Position numbers and translations under genes: made by a program
Assembly: GCA_013397695.1 (NCBI GenBank)
Contig: VYZI01000405.1
Location: forward strand, 524,237 to 588,236
DNA length: 64,000 nucleotides
Direction of reading: 5' to 3'
Source: Centropus unirufus
Lineage: Eukaryota; Chordata; Aves; Cuculiformes; Centropidae
Notes under the pieces: model-generated
Told to the model about the DNA's origin: nothing
What the model saw: the letters and a program-made list of their open reading frames with translations, nothing else
Database searches by the model: none
Shown: piece by piece, positions 1 to 14,700 of the stretch
Position numbering within the stretch: the stretch's first letter is position 1
Layout of the letters: every line of letters starts with the position of its first letter

Positions 1-2665
1 AGCCTTTGGGAAGAAGTCCTTTCTGAACATGAGGGTTTTCCACCTGAGGTGCCTGACTAAATCCCCTCCATTTTATGTGCCGGAATCTACCACAGGACTA
101 TCACTGTCAGCTTGTAAGGGTAAAATCCTTCAAAAAATTATTCTGTTATCTTATAAGAGGTGCAAAGCACATGAGCACTTTCCTTAATTTCCTGTAATTG
201 TCCCTGAGATGTTTGTATCTCTGCCAGAGGTCCTTTCCTGTGCTGCAGCTGTGACTCAGATCCTGGGAGTGCCTCCTTCCCCTCACCAGCTTCCAGAGAC
301 TCTGACATGGAAATGCATTGGATTGACTCCTTTTTCCAGCAGTCAGGGCAGGAGCACAAGAGCCAGGAGAAGGACAGCACAGAGCCATGGGAGGCAGATG
401 TGGTGCTAGGGAACTCCAGAGGCAGAAACCTCCCAAAAGCTGAATCTGTTGAAGGGCGTACCCAAATTCACTCAACCAATTTATTTGGAAATGTGTCAAC
501 TAATCAAGACTGTACAGGGCAAAACATAAAAAAATAAGCTTAAGAAAAATTCAGGAAAAAACGTGCAAGACTGAAGATTTTTAAGAACATACATCTGCCT
601 CTGCACCTGCTTTTTCAGCACAGTTTATCTCAAATGATAGGACATTTGCTTTCAAAACAGATTAAGCAAAAGTGGACTGGAAGGCTGTAAAACTCAAAAT
701 AAAATCTGCAGATGGCAAATCCCAAGGCTAAAACTTCTGGAATTGACTTTCAAGTTGCAGGCAAGCCCTTAGTAAACTTCCATAAACTACTTCTACCATA
801 ATGTGGTAACAATGTGCAAGGCAGCTTGTAGGAATCTGTGCAGAGATGAGGTTGTGCTACAGAAGTTCTAGAAAAAGTAGAATAGGAAAGAAAAACTAAA
901 TGGGTGGAACACAATTAGCCTTTTAAACATTTAAAAAGATGGGGGAGAAGGAAGGAAGGGAGGGGATACAGGGAACTAAAATATTACCAGTACCTTCGCT
1001 ATCATTTCACGGCTGCTACAGCTTATGTATTTACCTTCTCCTTTGCTTTAAATCTGAATCTTCACCACTGTTTTGATTTTTCCTGTGACATTAAGAAAGT
1101 TTTAATGAAATACCGTGGGGTCACTCAACACAAATACACAAAAACTCACAACTATTTTTATTTTTTAAAAAAACAAACTTCACAAAGGTTTGGGTTTGGT
1201 TTTTTTTCAGTATGATTTAAACCAGAGAATAAAGGGCATGTGCTTCTTAAAACCTTTTCAGGACAATTCTACAATAAGTTGGGAAGGTATGATTGTATTC
1301 AAGCTCTCATTCCAATCCCATAACTTGCATGTTTAAGCATGGAATGCTGGGCTTTAGCGTTTTCCTCTGTTTTCTAGCATAGCAAAGCCTGATGTTTTCC
1401 TCTTTATTTCAGGAAAGATTGCATAAACAATGCAGTTATTGTTATCAAATAGCTGAAAAAGGAAAGTGCATGAACAAAACCAAGATTCAGGAAGACACAA
1501 TTAGGTTATAATCTACCTACTATTGTCAGGCTTCATGCTCTCACATATGAGATAATAATTTTGTTGGTGTGGTAGCCCAAGAGAAAATCTGCTATTGCCA
1601 TGACCACTTGCCCATTGAGTACACCAGCCAAATGCAAATCCCAGGTGACGAAGACTTTGCATATTGAGAAACTTCCTACTGCGTAGTGCCCAAACACCGT
1701 TCTTTTCTTGGTACAAGACAGTTTTACCCTACAGGTGCCTCTACTCCTTTGCTTTTACAGATTCCAACAAGCCCTTCTGAAAACTAAGCCAGCAAGGAAT
1801 CTGAAAACACAGAAACTACATTTTCTCATAGATAATGCTCTGTTATCAGATTCCTTTGCCATCCTTGGCTTTGAAAGCCAAGCAGGTAATCACTTCAGAA
1901 ATGTCAGAAGAGATGCAACTTCAAAGTGCTGGCTTGTAAAGTCCTAGAAGACGGCAATGAATATGGCACAGTAGCTGTCCCTGTCTATGCTTCACAGCAG
2001 ATCACAGCATCTGGGTACCTCAGCAATGAAAGCAGCTTCTCAGCAGAACAAATCCTCCCCTGGTAACACGTAGTCTCTCAAACACTCTTTACTTCAGATC
2101 TGTCCCTATAATCCACATTTTAAACATACTCTAGAACAAAATACAGAATCTCCATCCATTTAATTTTACTTATCTCAGTTACTCAATGCAGCACATACTC
2201 ATTGAAAATACATTAAGTCTCTTATAATCATATTTTTGCTGGCATCTTCTCTAAAGTAAAATAATTCACGCATGGATCTGAGCAATATATTTAAAACAAA
2301 ATACTGTTCTGTATTAGAAGTTCTTTGTCAAGCAGGTTACATCCATCAATCGTTTCCTTCTTAAGGTAAAAATGGGTGCAGGAACTGGAAGGATCTTGCA
2401 TACACCAATAATGCAATTTCTCATATTGCTAACATAATGGTACCCAGAAAAAAATGCAAGTATTATGCCTGACCAAGGCTTCTTTTCCAAAAGCATATGT
2501 GGTATTCTTGCTCAGGGTTATTTTTGCACAAACAACTGGGTCCTGAATTATCTCTTTTCCTTGGACCCAGCTGTGTCTCCAAGAGCCTTTATTTAACAGA
2601 GATAATGTAGGACCTCAAGATTTTTATTGTGACAAGTTAACAGTAATTAACTCTGCAGCTCTTAC
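1..2665 (-). other. EPB41L4A intron (partial), left edge
   Basis: This lies downstream, in gene orientation, of the last visible exon. It was searched on the minus strand for the next Arg/Ser-rich tail exon and none was found. A purine-rich G/A stretch lies at about 941-968. I see no other feature. Confidence 0.75.
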
Positions 2666-2779
2666 CTTCTCCGGACTGGCTGTCCAGTCTCATTCTCACT
2701 GCCACCTGATGGGTTCCGTCGTCGAGAGTAGGGAAACTTTGGTGATTTATTGCGATCACTGGGAGAATTATACAGCCCA
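2666..2779 (-). CDS. EPB41L4A: EPB41L4A coding exon, basic tail (last exon in window)
   Basis: A 114-base exon, phase 2 to 2. It completes Ser and codes GLYNSPSDRNKSPKFPYSRR, then RNPSGGSENETGQPVRR and two bases of a further Arg. It matches human GLYNSPSDR(T)KSPKFPY and the RRRNPS and QPVRRR blocks. The SGGSENETG stretch differs from human SCGSDNDSV. The acceptor is TTTTCACCCTAG and the donor GTAAGAGC. The following human tail (more Arg/Ser-rich sequence) was not found in 1-2665, so the next exon lies to the left of this window. Confidence 0.95.
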
Positions 2780-5700
2780 CTAGGGTGAAAAAAGAAGAGA
2801 AAACAGTCAGCTTCAAAACTTCTGTAAGTATTAAGCCATGGAAATAAGATTAGGCTTACAAAGCCGAGAAGGGTCACACAAACACACACATACATATTCA
2901 GATATACATGCATGCACCTGCGTGCATGCCATGTAAATATAGGTGGTAATGCTTTCCAGCAATATTTTACACTGAACTTTGAAAAGGTAGGAGAGAGACC
3001 TCCCAGCATGGCCAAACCAATGGCTGTTACTAAATGTAGAACCAGGTAAGTACATATTCTGTTAGCATAATAAAATTTCTGTGCTTTGGTGTTAGTGATT
3101 CAACCCAGAGCTAGGCATTCAAATGCACTTCTGTTGTTTATCTTTTCCATGGATGTAAGTATGAAAACAGTGTTCCTGTTACAACAGGTATCTTCATCAC
3201 AGAGCTAATGCCTGGTACTGGGAAATAATTTTAGTTCCAGCTCTCTGCTGTTCAAGCTTAAGGTACAATATGTAAGCCTGGATGAGACCCAACGGGTTGG
3301 GTTTTTTCTGAATTAGCTGTAGACTATCAAATGCCTGTATGAATTATCCTGTGACACGTTCCTAAGAAGTGTAAGGACCTCTTCAAACAGAGTAACAGAG
3401 GCTGTAATGGAGTACCCACCACCTCTTTCAAGCGATCTACTGATGTTCCACAACTTTTTGGATGTAGGATGCCAAACTCAGCCACACATCTTTATCTAAA
3501 ATATCACAGTCCTTTTCACAACTACATGCTAAATATGATATTCTCATCAGATTCCAGTTTAAGGTATTTCTTTCTGCTTTCCTCAGGCCTTCAAACTCGA
3601 TACACCTGCTTCTGCAGATTGCTGATGACAGCACTGTACTGCACAGTTGAAGAGTTGCCACAGTTCATCTCAGTGAGAATTAGTATTAGAAGCTGTAGAA
3701 GCATGCAGTCTGTTTATGTATCTAAAACTGTGTAGTCCTTTAGAATAGGCAGACTTGTAAAAACTCGATCCCGGCATTCTTTGGCTCCTGGAGGATCAAA
3801 CCTCCTGCTATCCTGAGAGCAATTTTAACACTGTAGCCAGAATGTGATGAGCTGACACCACTTTTTCTCCAAAAATCACAAATCAGAATCTATCATAGCA
3901 AGAGTATATTTACATACTGCCTTGTCCTTACTCTGAAACCTTTTCATGTTCACAGAAGGAGCACACAGGGTAAGCCAACCTGGTGTTTCAAAAGACACAC
4001 CATGTATAGATCTGAATCATCACATGAAAGCAGGATCGTGCTGGATTACACTTAATGTACCATCTGGTTCAGTGGCCTATTTCCAACAGTGCATGTAAGC
4101 AACCACCTACAGGAAACAAGAAGTTGAATATGTATGACAGCTCCTCAGTGCCCTCTTAGTCCCTCACTATTCTCAGTCCAGGGACTCACTGCTGCTGAGC
4201 CAGCTGCTGTATCTCCGTCTTCAGAAGCCCTTGGGGATTTCTCCTGCATGACTCACCCAGCTTCTCCCAGGAATCCACTAGCTTCCAGCATCTCTTGTAA
4301 AGGAGGAGCACAGGTCTCTTACTCATGGCAGGTTATCCATCACAACTCCACAGCACCTCGTTCTACTCAGAAATCTAGGGTTATTTTTTTGCCCCCCACA
4401 CACCTCTCTGCATGCTTAGCGACTCAATATCAGCCACCATCTAGTGACCTGTGACTCACACGTTAGGGGTCTTTCTGCCACTCCTCACAGGCAACTTTCC
4501 CCATCCTAAACAATTCTGTCCCATGACAAAACCTTATCACCTTTTTTTTTTTGGTCTTTGACAAATACACTTAACAATAAAGATCTATGAACAGATTTCT
4601 GTGGAAAGCCACTGGTAACTCTCACCCACTGACCACTTCCTCTCACACTTACTATCCTAATTTTCAACCGATTATTTATCCATGACAGGACCTATCTTCC
4701 TATATGCGATACAGATAAATCGTGACCTTTTAATATAGTAATAAACTACCTCAATATCCTTCCACCTCTTGTTATGGCATGATATCTACCTTTGCACAAT
4801 GCCTAAGACACCATGGATTGCCTTACCTCTGTGGGCCATTTTCTTCCCATGGTGCGCTTGTTTTACTTCTTTGGGTTTCTGGACTGTTTTCATTTTTCAC
4901 CTTTTTAAAGCTAAATAAAAGTACAGACATACATATACAGATATTTAAACCCATAGTGTATAGATCACACATTCTCTCCCCCAGACCTCTTAGTCTTAGA
5001 GGCACAGAGTCATTACAGAAACCCACCCTGGCATAAAACTATTTGCCTGCTATGTAAAAGATGGCAAACAGCTCCTATGTTGAAGAATCTCTCCTAGAAA
5101 GAGAGATTGGAAAGAAAAAAAAAGAAAAACAAAACAAAACAAAACCTGACTATGCAAATAAAAAAACCCCCTTGACTATCAGTTCTACAAACTCATAATT
5201 ATAGCTGCACTCACTCAGAAAAAAAAGGTCATTCTTGTCTTAGGATGAATGACAACAGAGAATTAGGCAAAAAATATAACAATAGGGCAAANNNNNNNNN
5301 NNNNNNNNNNNNNNNNNNNNNNNNNNNNNNNNNNNNATTCTACATTGTTCTCCATGGAACTTTCATGGGTTTGTTTAAACACCTCTTGAATATTTTTGAA
5401 TTTTTTGCATAACTAGTGCCTGGTAGAAGTATGCTCCAGAAATTAACTATGGCACATTTATTTCACTTTGTTTCAACATTTCCACCTGACTCAAGATTAC
5501 CTTCCTGTGTTCCTCACTAGGTCTGTGCTTATAGAAAGAAAAAAAACTATGAATGATGGTTCCCTAATCGCAAGCTCCATTCCATATTTTTTTAAATGCA
5601 TTTTTACCAACTGTCTCATCACTTTTCCAAGTGAAAGAATCACAGGCTATTTAATTTATCCCAGCACATGAGTCACTACATATTTCTGATTATCCTTATC

Positions 5701-8700
5701 ATATTTCTCTGCCATTTTTCCAAGCCTACCACACCTGCTTTAAGATGGAAGCATTAAAGGCAGGGGCAATAACTCTTCAAAACACAACAGACCACAGGTT
5801 CATAGAGTAGCATATTCTTTTCTTTCCTTCCCCAGTAACTCCTTGTATTTTCTTTTTTTTTTTTTTACCATTGATCTACAACATTAAAGAGCTGTCTTCA
5901 CTGACTGCTGTAAGTTAAAGCACCAGAACAGTCATGACAATCACCTGGCTCAAGAGATACATCAGTGTTTGCAGCTTGTCTCCCATTATACCTACGGCAG
6001 AAAGGGGCTAAAACAGCAGGATGCTAATTCTTCCGTTACTTTTACCATTCTCGCAGTGTCATGTTTAACAACTTCCAACCTTTTAATGCTCTTAGATAGC
6101 CTGCTCGCTGCCTCTTCAAGTGCTGGAAGGTGTCTTCCAGCTAAAGCATGCTTTTGCAACCATCCTCCTGCCAAAGACTAGTCACTCTTTTGCTGCATTT
6201 TCATCTTGAGAGCTCACTTCCTATATGAACAAGCCGTCCAGCTGATATAGACTAGATAGCCACATTGATCTCCACTAAGCTCTTCAAGAAGCATTACTGA
6301 CAGCAACCCACTAAAAGCGTTAATACAACGTATCTTTCCAAAGTGCAATTTCAGCCGGAAAAAAAAAACATTCTTTACAGATGCTTACAGAAATGAGGAT
6401 ATAAGAGTCCTTTGCACAGAGTAGGAGTTGACAGGCTCGGCTTTATGAAGGGCTTGTGGCTACTTAATCCAGTAATCCACTTTTAACCTCAGCGTTTAGT
6501 TACTACAGGTCACTGAGTTAATAATTTAATTCTCACTCACTGAATAAAATGCAAAGATACAGTAAGTCATCAGGAAACTGAATTACACCTTATCGGTTAA
6601 ATAGTTTTCTTAATACTTCACCCATTAATTATTGACTCATATGTGAATACAATCTATTCCCAGGCTTATAAATATGTGTTTACTACAGACTACACAAGTA
6701 ACTCAAGTAAATCTGTTTCAGTCCTGTATTGCAAAAAGCAATTGGTTTTGCACAACATAAGCTACTGAACAATACTTAGATTGAAGTTAGACTTAAAGAA
6801 ATTTGAATGGTGTTCTCAAATCTTAAAAAAGTAAGGGAGAGATAATCCTGGAAGGTGAATTCACTGCCTTAGATTCCTAAGTCATTATTCATTCATAGCA
6901 GACATATGCTTTCAGCTAGAGAGCTAGAGCGGGGCACCTCTTCAGATATTACTATCTCCAGGAATGCAGTTGGAAAAAGGACTGAGTTCATTTAAAGTAT
7001 GTGAAATGGTTAGCGTCTAACTTGGTTTACCTCGAAGTTATTACTTATGCAGAAGTCACCAACTATGTATCTCAACAGTGAATGAGATGCTAAACTATGA
7101 AAATACAGCTTGTAAGAGCTCCTGAGAGATGTTTTACAAGCATTACTGACAATGCAAGAATTACACAAGACAGCATAAACTACCAAACTGTAAATGCTTC
7201 ACAATGTATACTGTGCTGCCTTTCATGTACATGAAGCCTGGCAGACCTGAAAGGTATTTTACATGTGCAGACAGACACACAGAGAAAAACAAATCCATTT
7301 CAAAATATAAAGCATGGAAGAAAAACACCTTCCAACAATTTTTTGCTGGAAGTGCTTAACTATTTAAAACTGTGACTCAGTTGGAATCTGACTGAATTGC
7401 TGAATTGCTTTTAAACTGTCGAAGTACAAAACTAAACTCAGGAACCTTGAAGCTGCCATGATAACAGCCCCTTATTCTCCTCCTTGCTCCACAACCAGAC
7501 TATACATTTCTTTTTAACAGTTCACTGCTATAAATTTATACTAAGCATTTGGAGCACAAACTGTAGTGAAAGGCTCTTATCCCTTCCAATAAAATCATCC
7601 CTGCACCCTGCAACCTTTTGCTTTGAACCTTTCTCTTTCCTGCATCTCAGCTTCTGCCCATTGCCACCAGTCCTGGAACTGGGCACTACTGAAGAGAGCC
7701 AGGCTCTGTCTTCTTTGCACCCTCCTTGCAGACATGTACTGTGTTCTCTCCTCAATGGCCTCACTTCAACACAACTGAGCGGCAAGATCGTAAACTTTCT
7801 CTTAACCCCTGATCTGTATCATTCTCAAAAGGCTAGAATATTGGATTCAATTTCCCTCAAACTGAGGAAGGAATAAAACTCAGTTCCTCTTTTGGGGCGA
7901 AACTGGCTGAATATCAGGCAACGGGAAACACTATCCACCAACTATTTGCAGCTAATTGTTTAGACCCTTCTTCAAAGGTCAGTCCAGATAATGGAGAGAT
8001 AAGGCCAGAGTTGCTCAGCTCAAATTAATCTGTCAAGCTTACTGGGCATGCAGAAACAGACATTCAGGCAACCAAGCAAAAACTTTAGGTGCCAGGTTTT
8101 TGCCTCGTTGTTTTGTCAGATAATTTTTTTTATTAAGATAACTAAATGCCACTCAGAAGCACGAGTGTGGATACAAATCCCTTTCTGAACGTGAGCCTCA
8201 TCCCTTCTTCCCAAACATGCCTGAAAAACAGAGATGCACACTTCAGCAGTGATAAACACAGCACACAACACAAGTTCAGGGAAACTGTGGCAATTCACTA
8301 CTCCTAAGGATCAGGCACAAATATTCGTGCGTTTTGCTCTGGATTTACTGGTGGAATGAGTACAAGACTGCAATATTAACATCACCGCTGGAAAAGAGGT
8401 CATGCCCTGCTCTTCACTTCCCATACATTCCAAGCATAGTTTGCCCTGTACAGCAGTAGGTGACCAGTACCCCAAGGGCCCTGTCTGCCAGTCCAAGCTC
8501 CCATGGAGAGACACACAGGACTTCACGGGACTATCTTGACTAGTGCTATTTGGGTCATTATCTAGTTTTATTTTTTACTTTTAAAACTGAGACTGTTTGG
8601 CTTCCCATTAACTTGCTCTGAGCACGGATTTCAAAACTCTGTGTCATCTGGAATTCGTATTTCCTGAAGAAAGGTGCTAGGACAATACACACTATGAAAA

Positions 8701-11700
8701 AAAAACTTGGCAATCTCCAATTTAATAACTATGGCTTCTAAAACAATCAGTATATTAGAATGGTAAAGGAATACAAAGATGTATGTGCTAAGAAACCATT
8801 CAGATTTAATGTAAGCAACGCAGTGCACACAACATCTGGAACTTCAGTCCCAGGTTCATCAGAAGATTAGGGTTTTCTAAAATTAATTGCTGGACAATCC
8901 TCTCTCACCTTTGTCAGCACAAGATCAGACTGTCCTAAAATTAAGGACAGGATAAACTGGTAATAACAACTATTAAGTGTGTTCCCCTATCAAATGCAAT
9001 ACACAGACTCCAAAAAGCTGGAAGGAAACTGCTGATACAGTTTTACATACATGATACAGTGATAAACACATACCTTTTCACAGGGGAAGGTGCAATAATT
9101 TTGGTTGTTCCTTCATTTTCGCCGTTTGTTGTAATCTGGCTCATGTTTTTAGATCCTAAAAAATAAAACAAAAAAAAAACAAACCCAAACTCTAACAGAA
9201 CAGTCCTATAGCATATGTGCTTGTACACCTTATCAGCATAATCGCTGACAGAACACAGTGCAGCATGAGAGATAAAATTATACACAAGACATCTGGTGTG
9301 TGCTGGACTTCCTAAGGGTGAATAAAGATCACACTTCAGTGTCTTATCCTTGTTTCTAGTTACATCACAAGAATGTTTAACCTGGAGTCATTCATTACTC
9401 TTCCACGTAAGACAGAGGAGTCTGAAGCTGTTGTTTTTTAAAGGGATACTATGCCATTGCCACCAAAACAGAATTCTCTGCTCATTCAACAATGAGAAGG
9501 TGTGAGAAAAATACATGCTATGAAAAAAGCTTGGAAATTTCCAATTTAATAACTATGGCTTCTAAAACAAACATTATATTAGAATGGTAAAGTAAGACAA
9601 ATATGTATGCATTTAAATTTGATGTAAGCAACGCAATGCACGCAACAGTAATGCATCCTTAATTAAGGCCATGAAAAAAATAACTGTAAATCAACAGATT
9701 CAGAAAAATAATAACGTAAACAGAGAGTGACAGTAAAGAGTAATAGCTAAGGGTAAGTTCCAATGAGTCAGAAACTTTTTGCCAATATTTGAAAGTTATT
9801 TGCCTCATTTCCAACTTATCACACTGTTGGCACTTAGGTCCCCTTCTGAGACACAAAAGGGGACCTGAAGAAGCAGGAGGAACATGCAGGAACAGGAGGA
9901 ACTCTCCTCTCTTTTTGAGTCCAGACACAACAGACTTCAAAGAAACAGATCTCTGTGTTCAGAAATTTGGAGCACCGAGGACCAAGGGAATCTGGATATT
10001 TCCAGGGATATTACCAGGGTAATGTCAAGGAGGTGTGATATAATTATGGTCTACAGATGCACACAGCTCAATATCATGAACAAAACAAGAACTGTTCTGT
10101 TCAGCTTGGTATGTAGTAACACATTGATCATCAAGACAAGTTTGTTCCTACTACTGCTATAATTTTAATTTCTATGCAGTGCTATGAATATTCATCCATA
10201 ATTTTTCTTCTATTCATACATTCTCTTTCCACCTAACTGGCATTTTCAGTCATTTCTTACAAAATGCTACCACCTCGAGAAATAGATGTTAAGTAAAACA
10301 ACAAAGCAACATCACTGATGATGTACAGCAGCTCTCAACAGGATTCAAAGAACATTCATTAAAGATAATGAAACAGATTGACTGAAGGTTGTAAGACTGT
10401 TAGCAAGGAAATACTATATCCTCTGGGCACAAGCAATAACATAATAGTATGGTTAAAATAGTGGTACAAACGCAATAGCCTTTTTGTTTGTCTAAAACAA
10501 AATGAAATAATGAAACATCTTAAATTAAGCTCTGGAAAGATTTTGCATTCTAAGCTTTCTCCACAATCTCAGAGAAATAATTTCTCCACAATCTCCCTCA
10601 ACTTCACATACCAACGCTTTGACATACAAAGTCTCTGGCTCTTCTCTACTTCGGCACAAATACTTGAGATATCCTAAGGCATCTTTCCAGATCATCCACT
10701 GCCTCTCCTACAGGTTAAATCTGCTCATCTTCTAAAGATACCTCATACGCCGCTGCAGAGGGTTTCAAGTGGCATTAGTCACCTTTGCTTAAGCCACTCA
10801 GCCAAGCCCCTTAATTGTTTCATCTTACCAATTTTAATGATGTTGTTATTCCTTTCCCAATTTAGTTTTTCACATTAATGCATGGCAGGGGAGGGGAGTG
10901 GCCTAGTCCTGTTCTGTACAATATTTGCTTCTTCAAGGTACTGTTTGTTGTTTATGCAAGCACGAGCACTAGGAATAATTTGGAATATGTCAAAGAAGAA
11001 AAAGCAGAATGTGCACAGATTCACAGACAGAAATGAAAAACTTTTTGACATGATGAACTATTTCTCTATTTCATACAGTAAGACACAACCAACTCTCCAA
11101 ACTCTCTGAAGTTCCACATCCTGGTTTGTATGAGAAATGACATGGCCAGCAGGAGCAGTGAAGTGGCTGTGCCCCTGTGCCTGGCACTGGTGAGGACACA
11201 CCTTGAATCCCGCGCTCAGTTTTGGGTTCCTCAATAAAAGAAAGATATTGAGGTGCTGGAGCATGTCCAGAGAAGTGTAACAAAGTTGGTGAAAGGTCTG
11301 GAGCACAAATCATTGAGGAGCGGCTGATGGAACTGGGATTTTTTAGCCTGGAGAAAAGGAGTCTGGGGGCAGACCTTATTCCTCTCTACAGCCACCATAA
11401 AGGAGCTTGTAGTAAAGTGGGTGTTGGTCGCTTATCCCAAGTAATCCCAAGAAAAATGACCGTAAGTTGCACCAGGGGAGGCTTAGATAAGACATCAGCA
11501 AAAAATCTCCTTACTGAAAGAGTGATGAAACATTGAAACACGCTGTCCAGGGCAGTGGTGGAGCCTCCTTCCCTGGAGGTGTTAAAATATGTTCAGACAT
11601 GGTACTTCATAACATGATTTAGCAGGTGTGGTGGTGTTGGGCTGACAGTCGGACTGAATGACCCGAAGGTCTTTTCCAACATCAGTGATTCTATAGTTCT

Positions 11701-14700
11701 GTGATGCTGTATCTATCCATGCGGTTGTTTTCAAAAATTAAACAGCAGCTACATTGCCACAGCAACTGGCTAGTTAAAAAGAGTCATTCCTAAACAAAAA
11801 ATTTATCTTAAGATAACGTGGATGAGAAAATTATCAAAAAGAGTAACTAAACTTCATTAGGGACATGAAAGACTGCTGCAAAAAAATCTTGTCTAAAAAC
11901 AGAAGGATACTCACAGCGGAAAAAAAATCACAATTAAATAAAGAAGATAGCACTTAGGATCAGGAAGAAATTTCCCATCTTTAGGGAAGGCAGTGTTAGT
12001 GAAATGAAAATGGAATAGATCAAAGTGTTAAACTAAAGGATATGTCAGCCTTTCTGACAATTATTTTTCTGCATGCGAATATTTTTAACTTGCCTTTCCT
12101 TGGCCATCAAGTTTGTAAGACAAAATAATCCATTATAATAATTTGGCTCATAGAAGTATTGAAACCAGCAAATATTTCCTTTGTTTGAAAAAGTCATATA
12201 ACTTCAGCACCCCACATGCTACTGCCTGAGTTAGGTAGCTCCCAGCTACACCCCTCAGAGTTCTCACAACTTGATGGAACTTGATGGAATCTTTACAAAA
12301 TCAGCAGCTCCTTCTCACTGTTGAGTTCCCTGGTTACCACACTATTGTTTTAACAAGTACTTAGTTGAGGGAAAACCAAAGAAAAGACAACAGACCAGCA
12401 AATATTACCACGGGCAGACTCCATCAGAAATACACAACAGGTTTCTACTGAGATAAGACCTCAGATTAGCTATGTTTGACCCCACCACTGCCCACAATAA
12501 GAACCTTGGCACTGCTTTTTTTAAAAGAAAACACTCTTGCTGTACACTTTTGTACAAATAAGTTCTAAATTCAGAGATTTCTGTACACACAGCAACTGCA
12601 ATAACTGTCTTCGTGTTCCACCTCCTGTATCTTTTACGAACTACAATACTGTTCTACTAACACACAACTCTGTATGATACAGTAACCCTAATAAAAGAGC
12701 ACAGATTCCAGAAAAACTGTCCGAACACTAGTCCCATTGCAGTAACTTATCTTTGCTGCTGTGTTTTGCATGCCTAGGCAATAGGCCTCTCAAAAATACC
12801 TTAGATAGTGAGAAATCTTGAATATCTCACTTCTAGCAGGATTTCCTGTTTGTTTACCTCTTGTCAGATAAGTTACTGTTAGCATTCACCAGACTGAACT
12901 TTTCCAACTAAGGTGAAAGCATACACTTCGATTCACTTTTACAGCCATCTTGTTGCGGATTTGTTCATTCAAGTTAAATACACTACTAGATTTTTAAAAA
13001 CTCAAATGTCCAACTCCTCAGGAGACTGGGAAGATAATTAGCTTATCATGCCTGTTTCTTATCAAATAAAGTCATTTCACTGACATTATCTCTAGGTAGT
13101 GTTTGTATTTAAACCTATTAATAAGGGCAAAAGATAGTGTGATCAGAAGGAAAACATGCAATAAGAGCTCGTGCTTTGCACTGTGTGTTCCCAAGAGCCT
13201 ATAAAAATGAATGGACTTTCCTATGTCTACACTATCATAGCTTACTTAGTGACAATGTTTATTTCCCAAACTACTTTCCAAACCTGCAGCCTTAAGGGTT
13301 TGTGCATCTCACATCACATGAATGAAATAAAGAAGTGGTTACATCCATCCTATTACAAAAACTGAGCTAACAAGTGAACTTAAAATTGTAAAGCTCAGAG
13401 TAAATTTAAAAAAAAATTAAATAGATAAAATTACTTCAACATTCATGCTCTGAAATTTAGCTTTCAAACTAATTCTTACAACTATGGGAAAAAAGTCATG
13501 CTCTGATTATGCGAGATCAACAGTTGTAGCTACCATGACTTAGGGTAATGATAGGTGTCTGCTATTAAGCAAGGTAGCCAAGGCAGAGATTGTAACTGCC
13601 TATGATCGCTTAGAGACTATTACAATACAGACAGTACTGTAATTTTAATACTCACTTCTGATTCTGTACCTGGCTTTTACAGAATGGCAATACTTACTTT
13701 ACACTAGTTTACACAACAGCCCAGTCCACAAGGAAGAGACAAACCAAGACCACAGCCAAGCTACTGAACAAAAGCAAAACCTAAGCAACGTGTTTTCCCT
13801 AACTGAATAAACTGACACGACAACGGGTCTGGTCATACCAATGTTTGTGCAGAGAGGACATTCCCAACGAGCTTTTCATCCACAGTGTTCAGCCAAAAGC
13901 ATAATGAACCCTTCCACCCTTTGCCATATAAGCTGAACATTGTCAGTCTTGCCCTAAAAGAGTAGAGCAGGACAATGAGAGATCCTGTTCCACATTTGAG
14001 CTGATGATCTGCAACCAAAAGAAAATGCAACTCTAACTCTCTCTCAGGTGAAATGAGAGTAAGAAAATGTAACCAGCTAGGCATTCATATATAAGACTTT
14101 ATAGAACAAAACGAAGCAACTTTCCACAATTCAATTCCACCTTGAACACTAACCTAAACATACACACAAATCCCCAGAAGTGCTAATATAAAAACATTGT
14201 GTGAATAGCCACTGAAGTTCCCTGGCCTGATTTTTCCACTAACTTAAGAACAACTGGTATATGAAATGGATTAAGCAAGTGAAAAAAGGGAGGTTATGGC
14301 AGGTTATTTAAGCAACTGTAACCTGGATTCCAGGAAAACAGTGTCATGCTAAAGTCAGACTGCCTGCACTGTCTCTCCTATCACATGAATCAGTCAATGG
14401 CAGTGCCTTTTCTACAAGAAAGCTGATTTCTCTCTGTTTACTGTAATAACTCCTTGAATCCCTCTCCTTTATCTCCTTCAATTCCTCCCCTAAAGCACAA
14501 ATGTTTTTATTGAAAACATAACAGTAAATATGTTCTATTGTTGTCTTGGCACCTACTCCAGCTCTTAACTGGAAGCACACCAAGGGGCTGCATTCCTAAT
14601 GACATTAGCATACTTCAACAGACCAATAAGACAAAAAAACAATAGCTTGTAAGCTCTGCAGAAGACAGCTAACATCTACCATCAGGATACAGGAAAAAAA

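Larger units (their letters stand above)
4911..9073 (-). other. EPB41L4A intron, 4.2 kb
   Basis: It contains a 45-base assembly gap (5292-5336), an A-rich CAAAA-type simple repeat (about 5113-5146) and the other copy of the direct repeat (8684-8833). The plus-strand ORF of 130 codons at 7484-7876 shows no domain or splice context and is treated as chance. Confidence 0.76.

Noticed and set aside
1..2665. Next tail exon of EPB41L4A, or a nested snoRNA or antisense RNA as known near the human gene's 3' part
   Set aside because: No Arg/Ser-rich open segment with splice sites and no snoRNA box structure that I could defend was found.
7484..7876. 130-codon plus-strand ORF
   Set aside because: Composition-driven opening in an intron, with no family similarity that I recognise.
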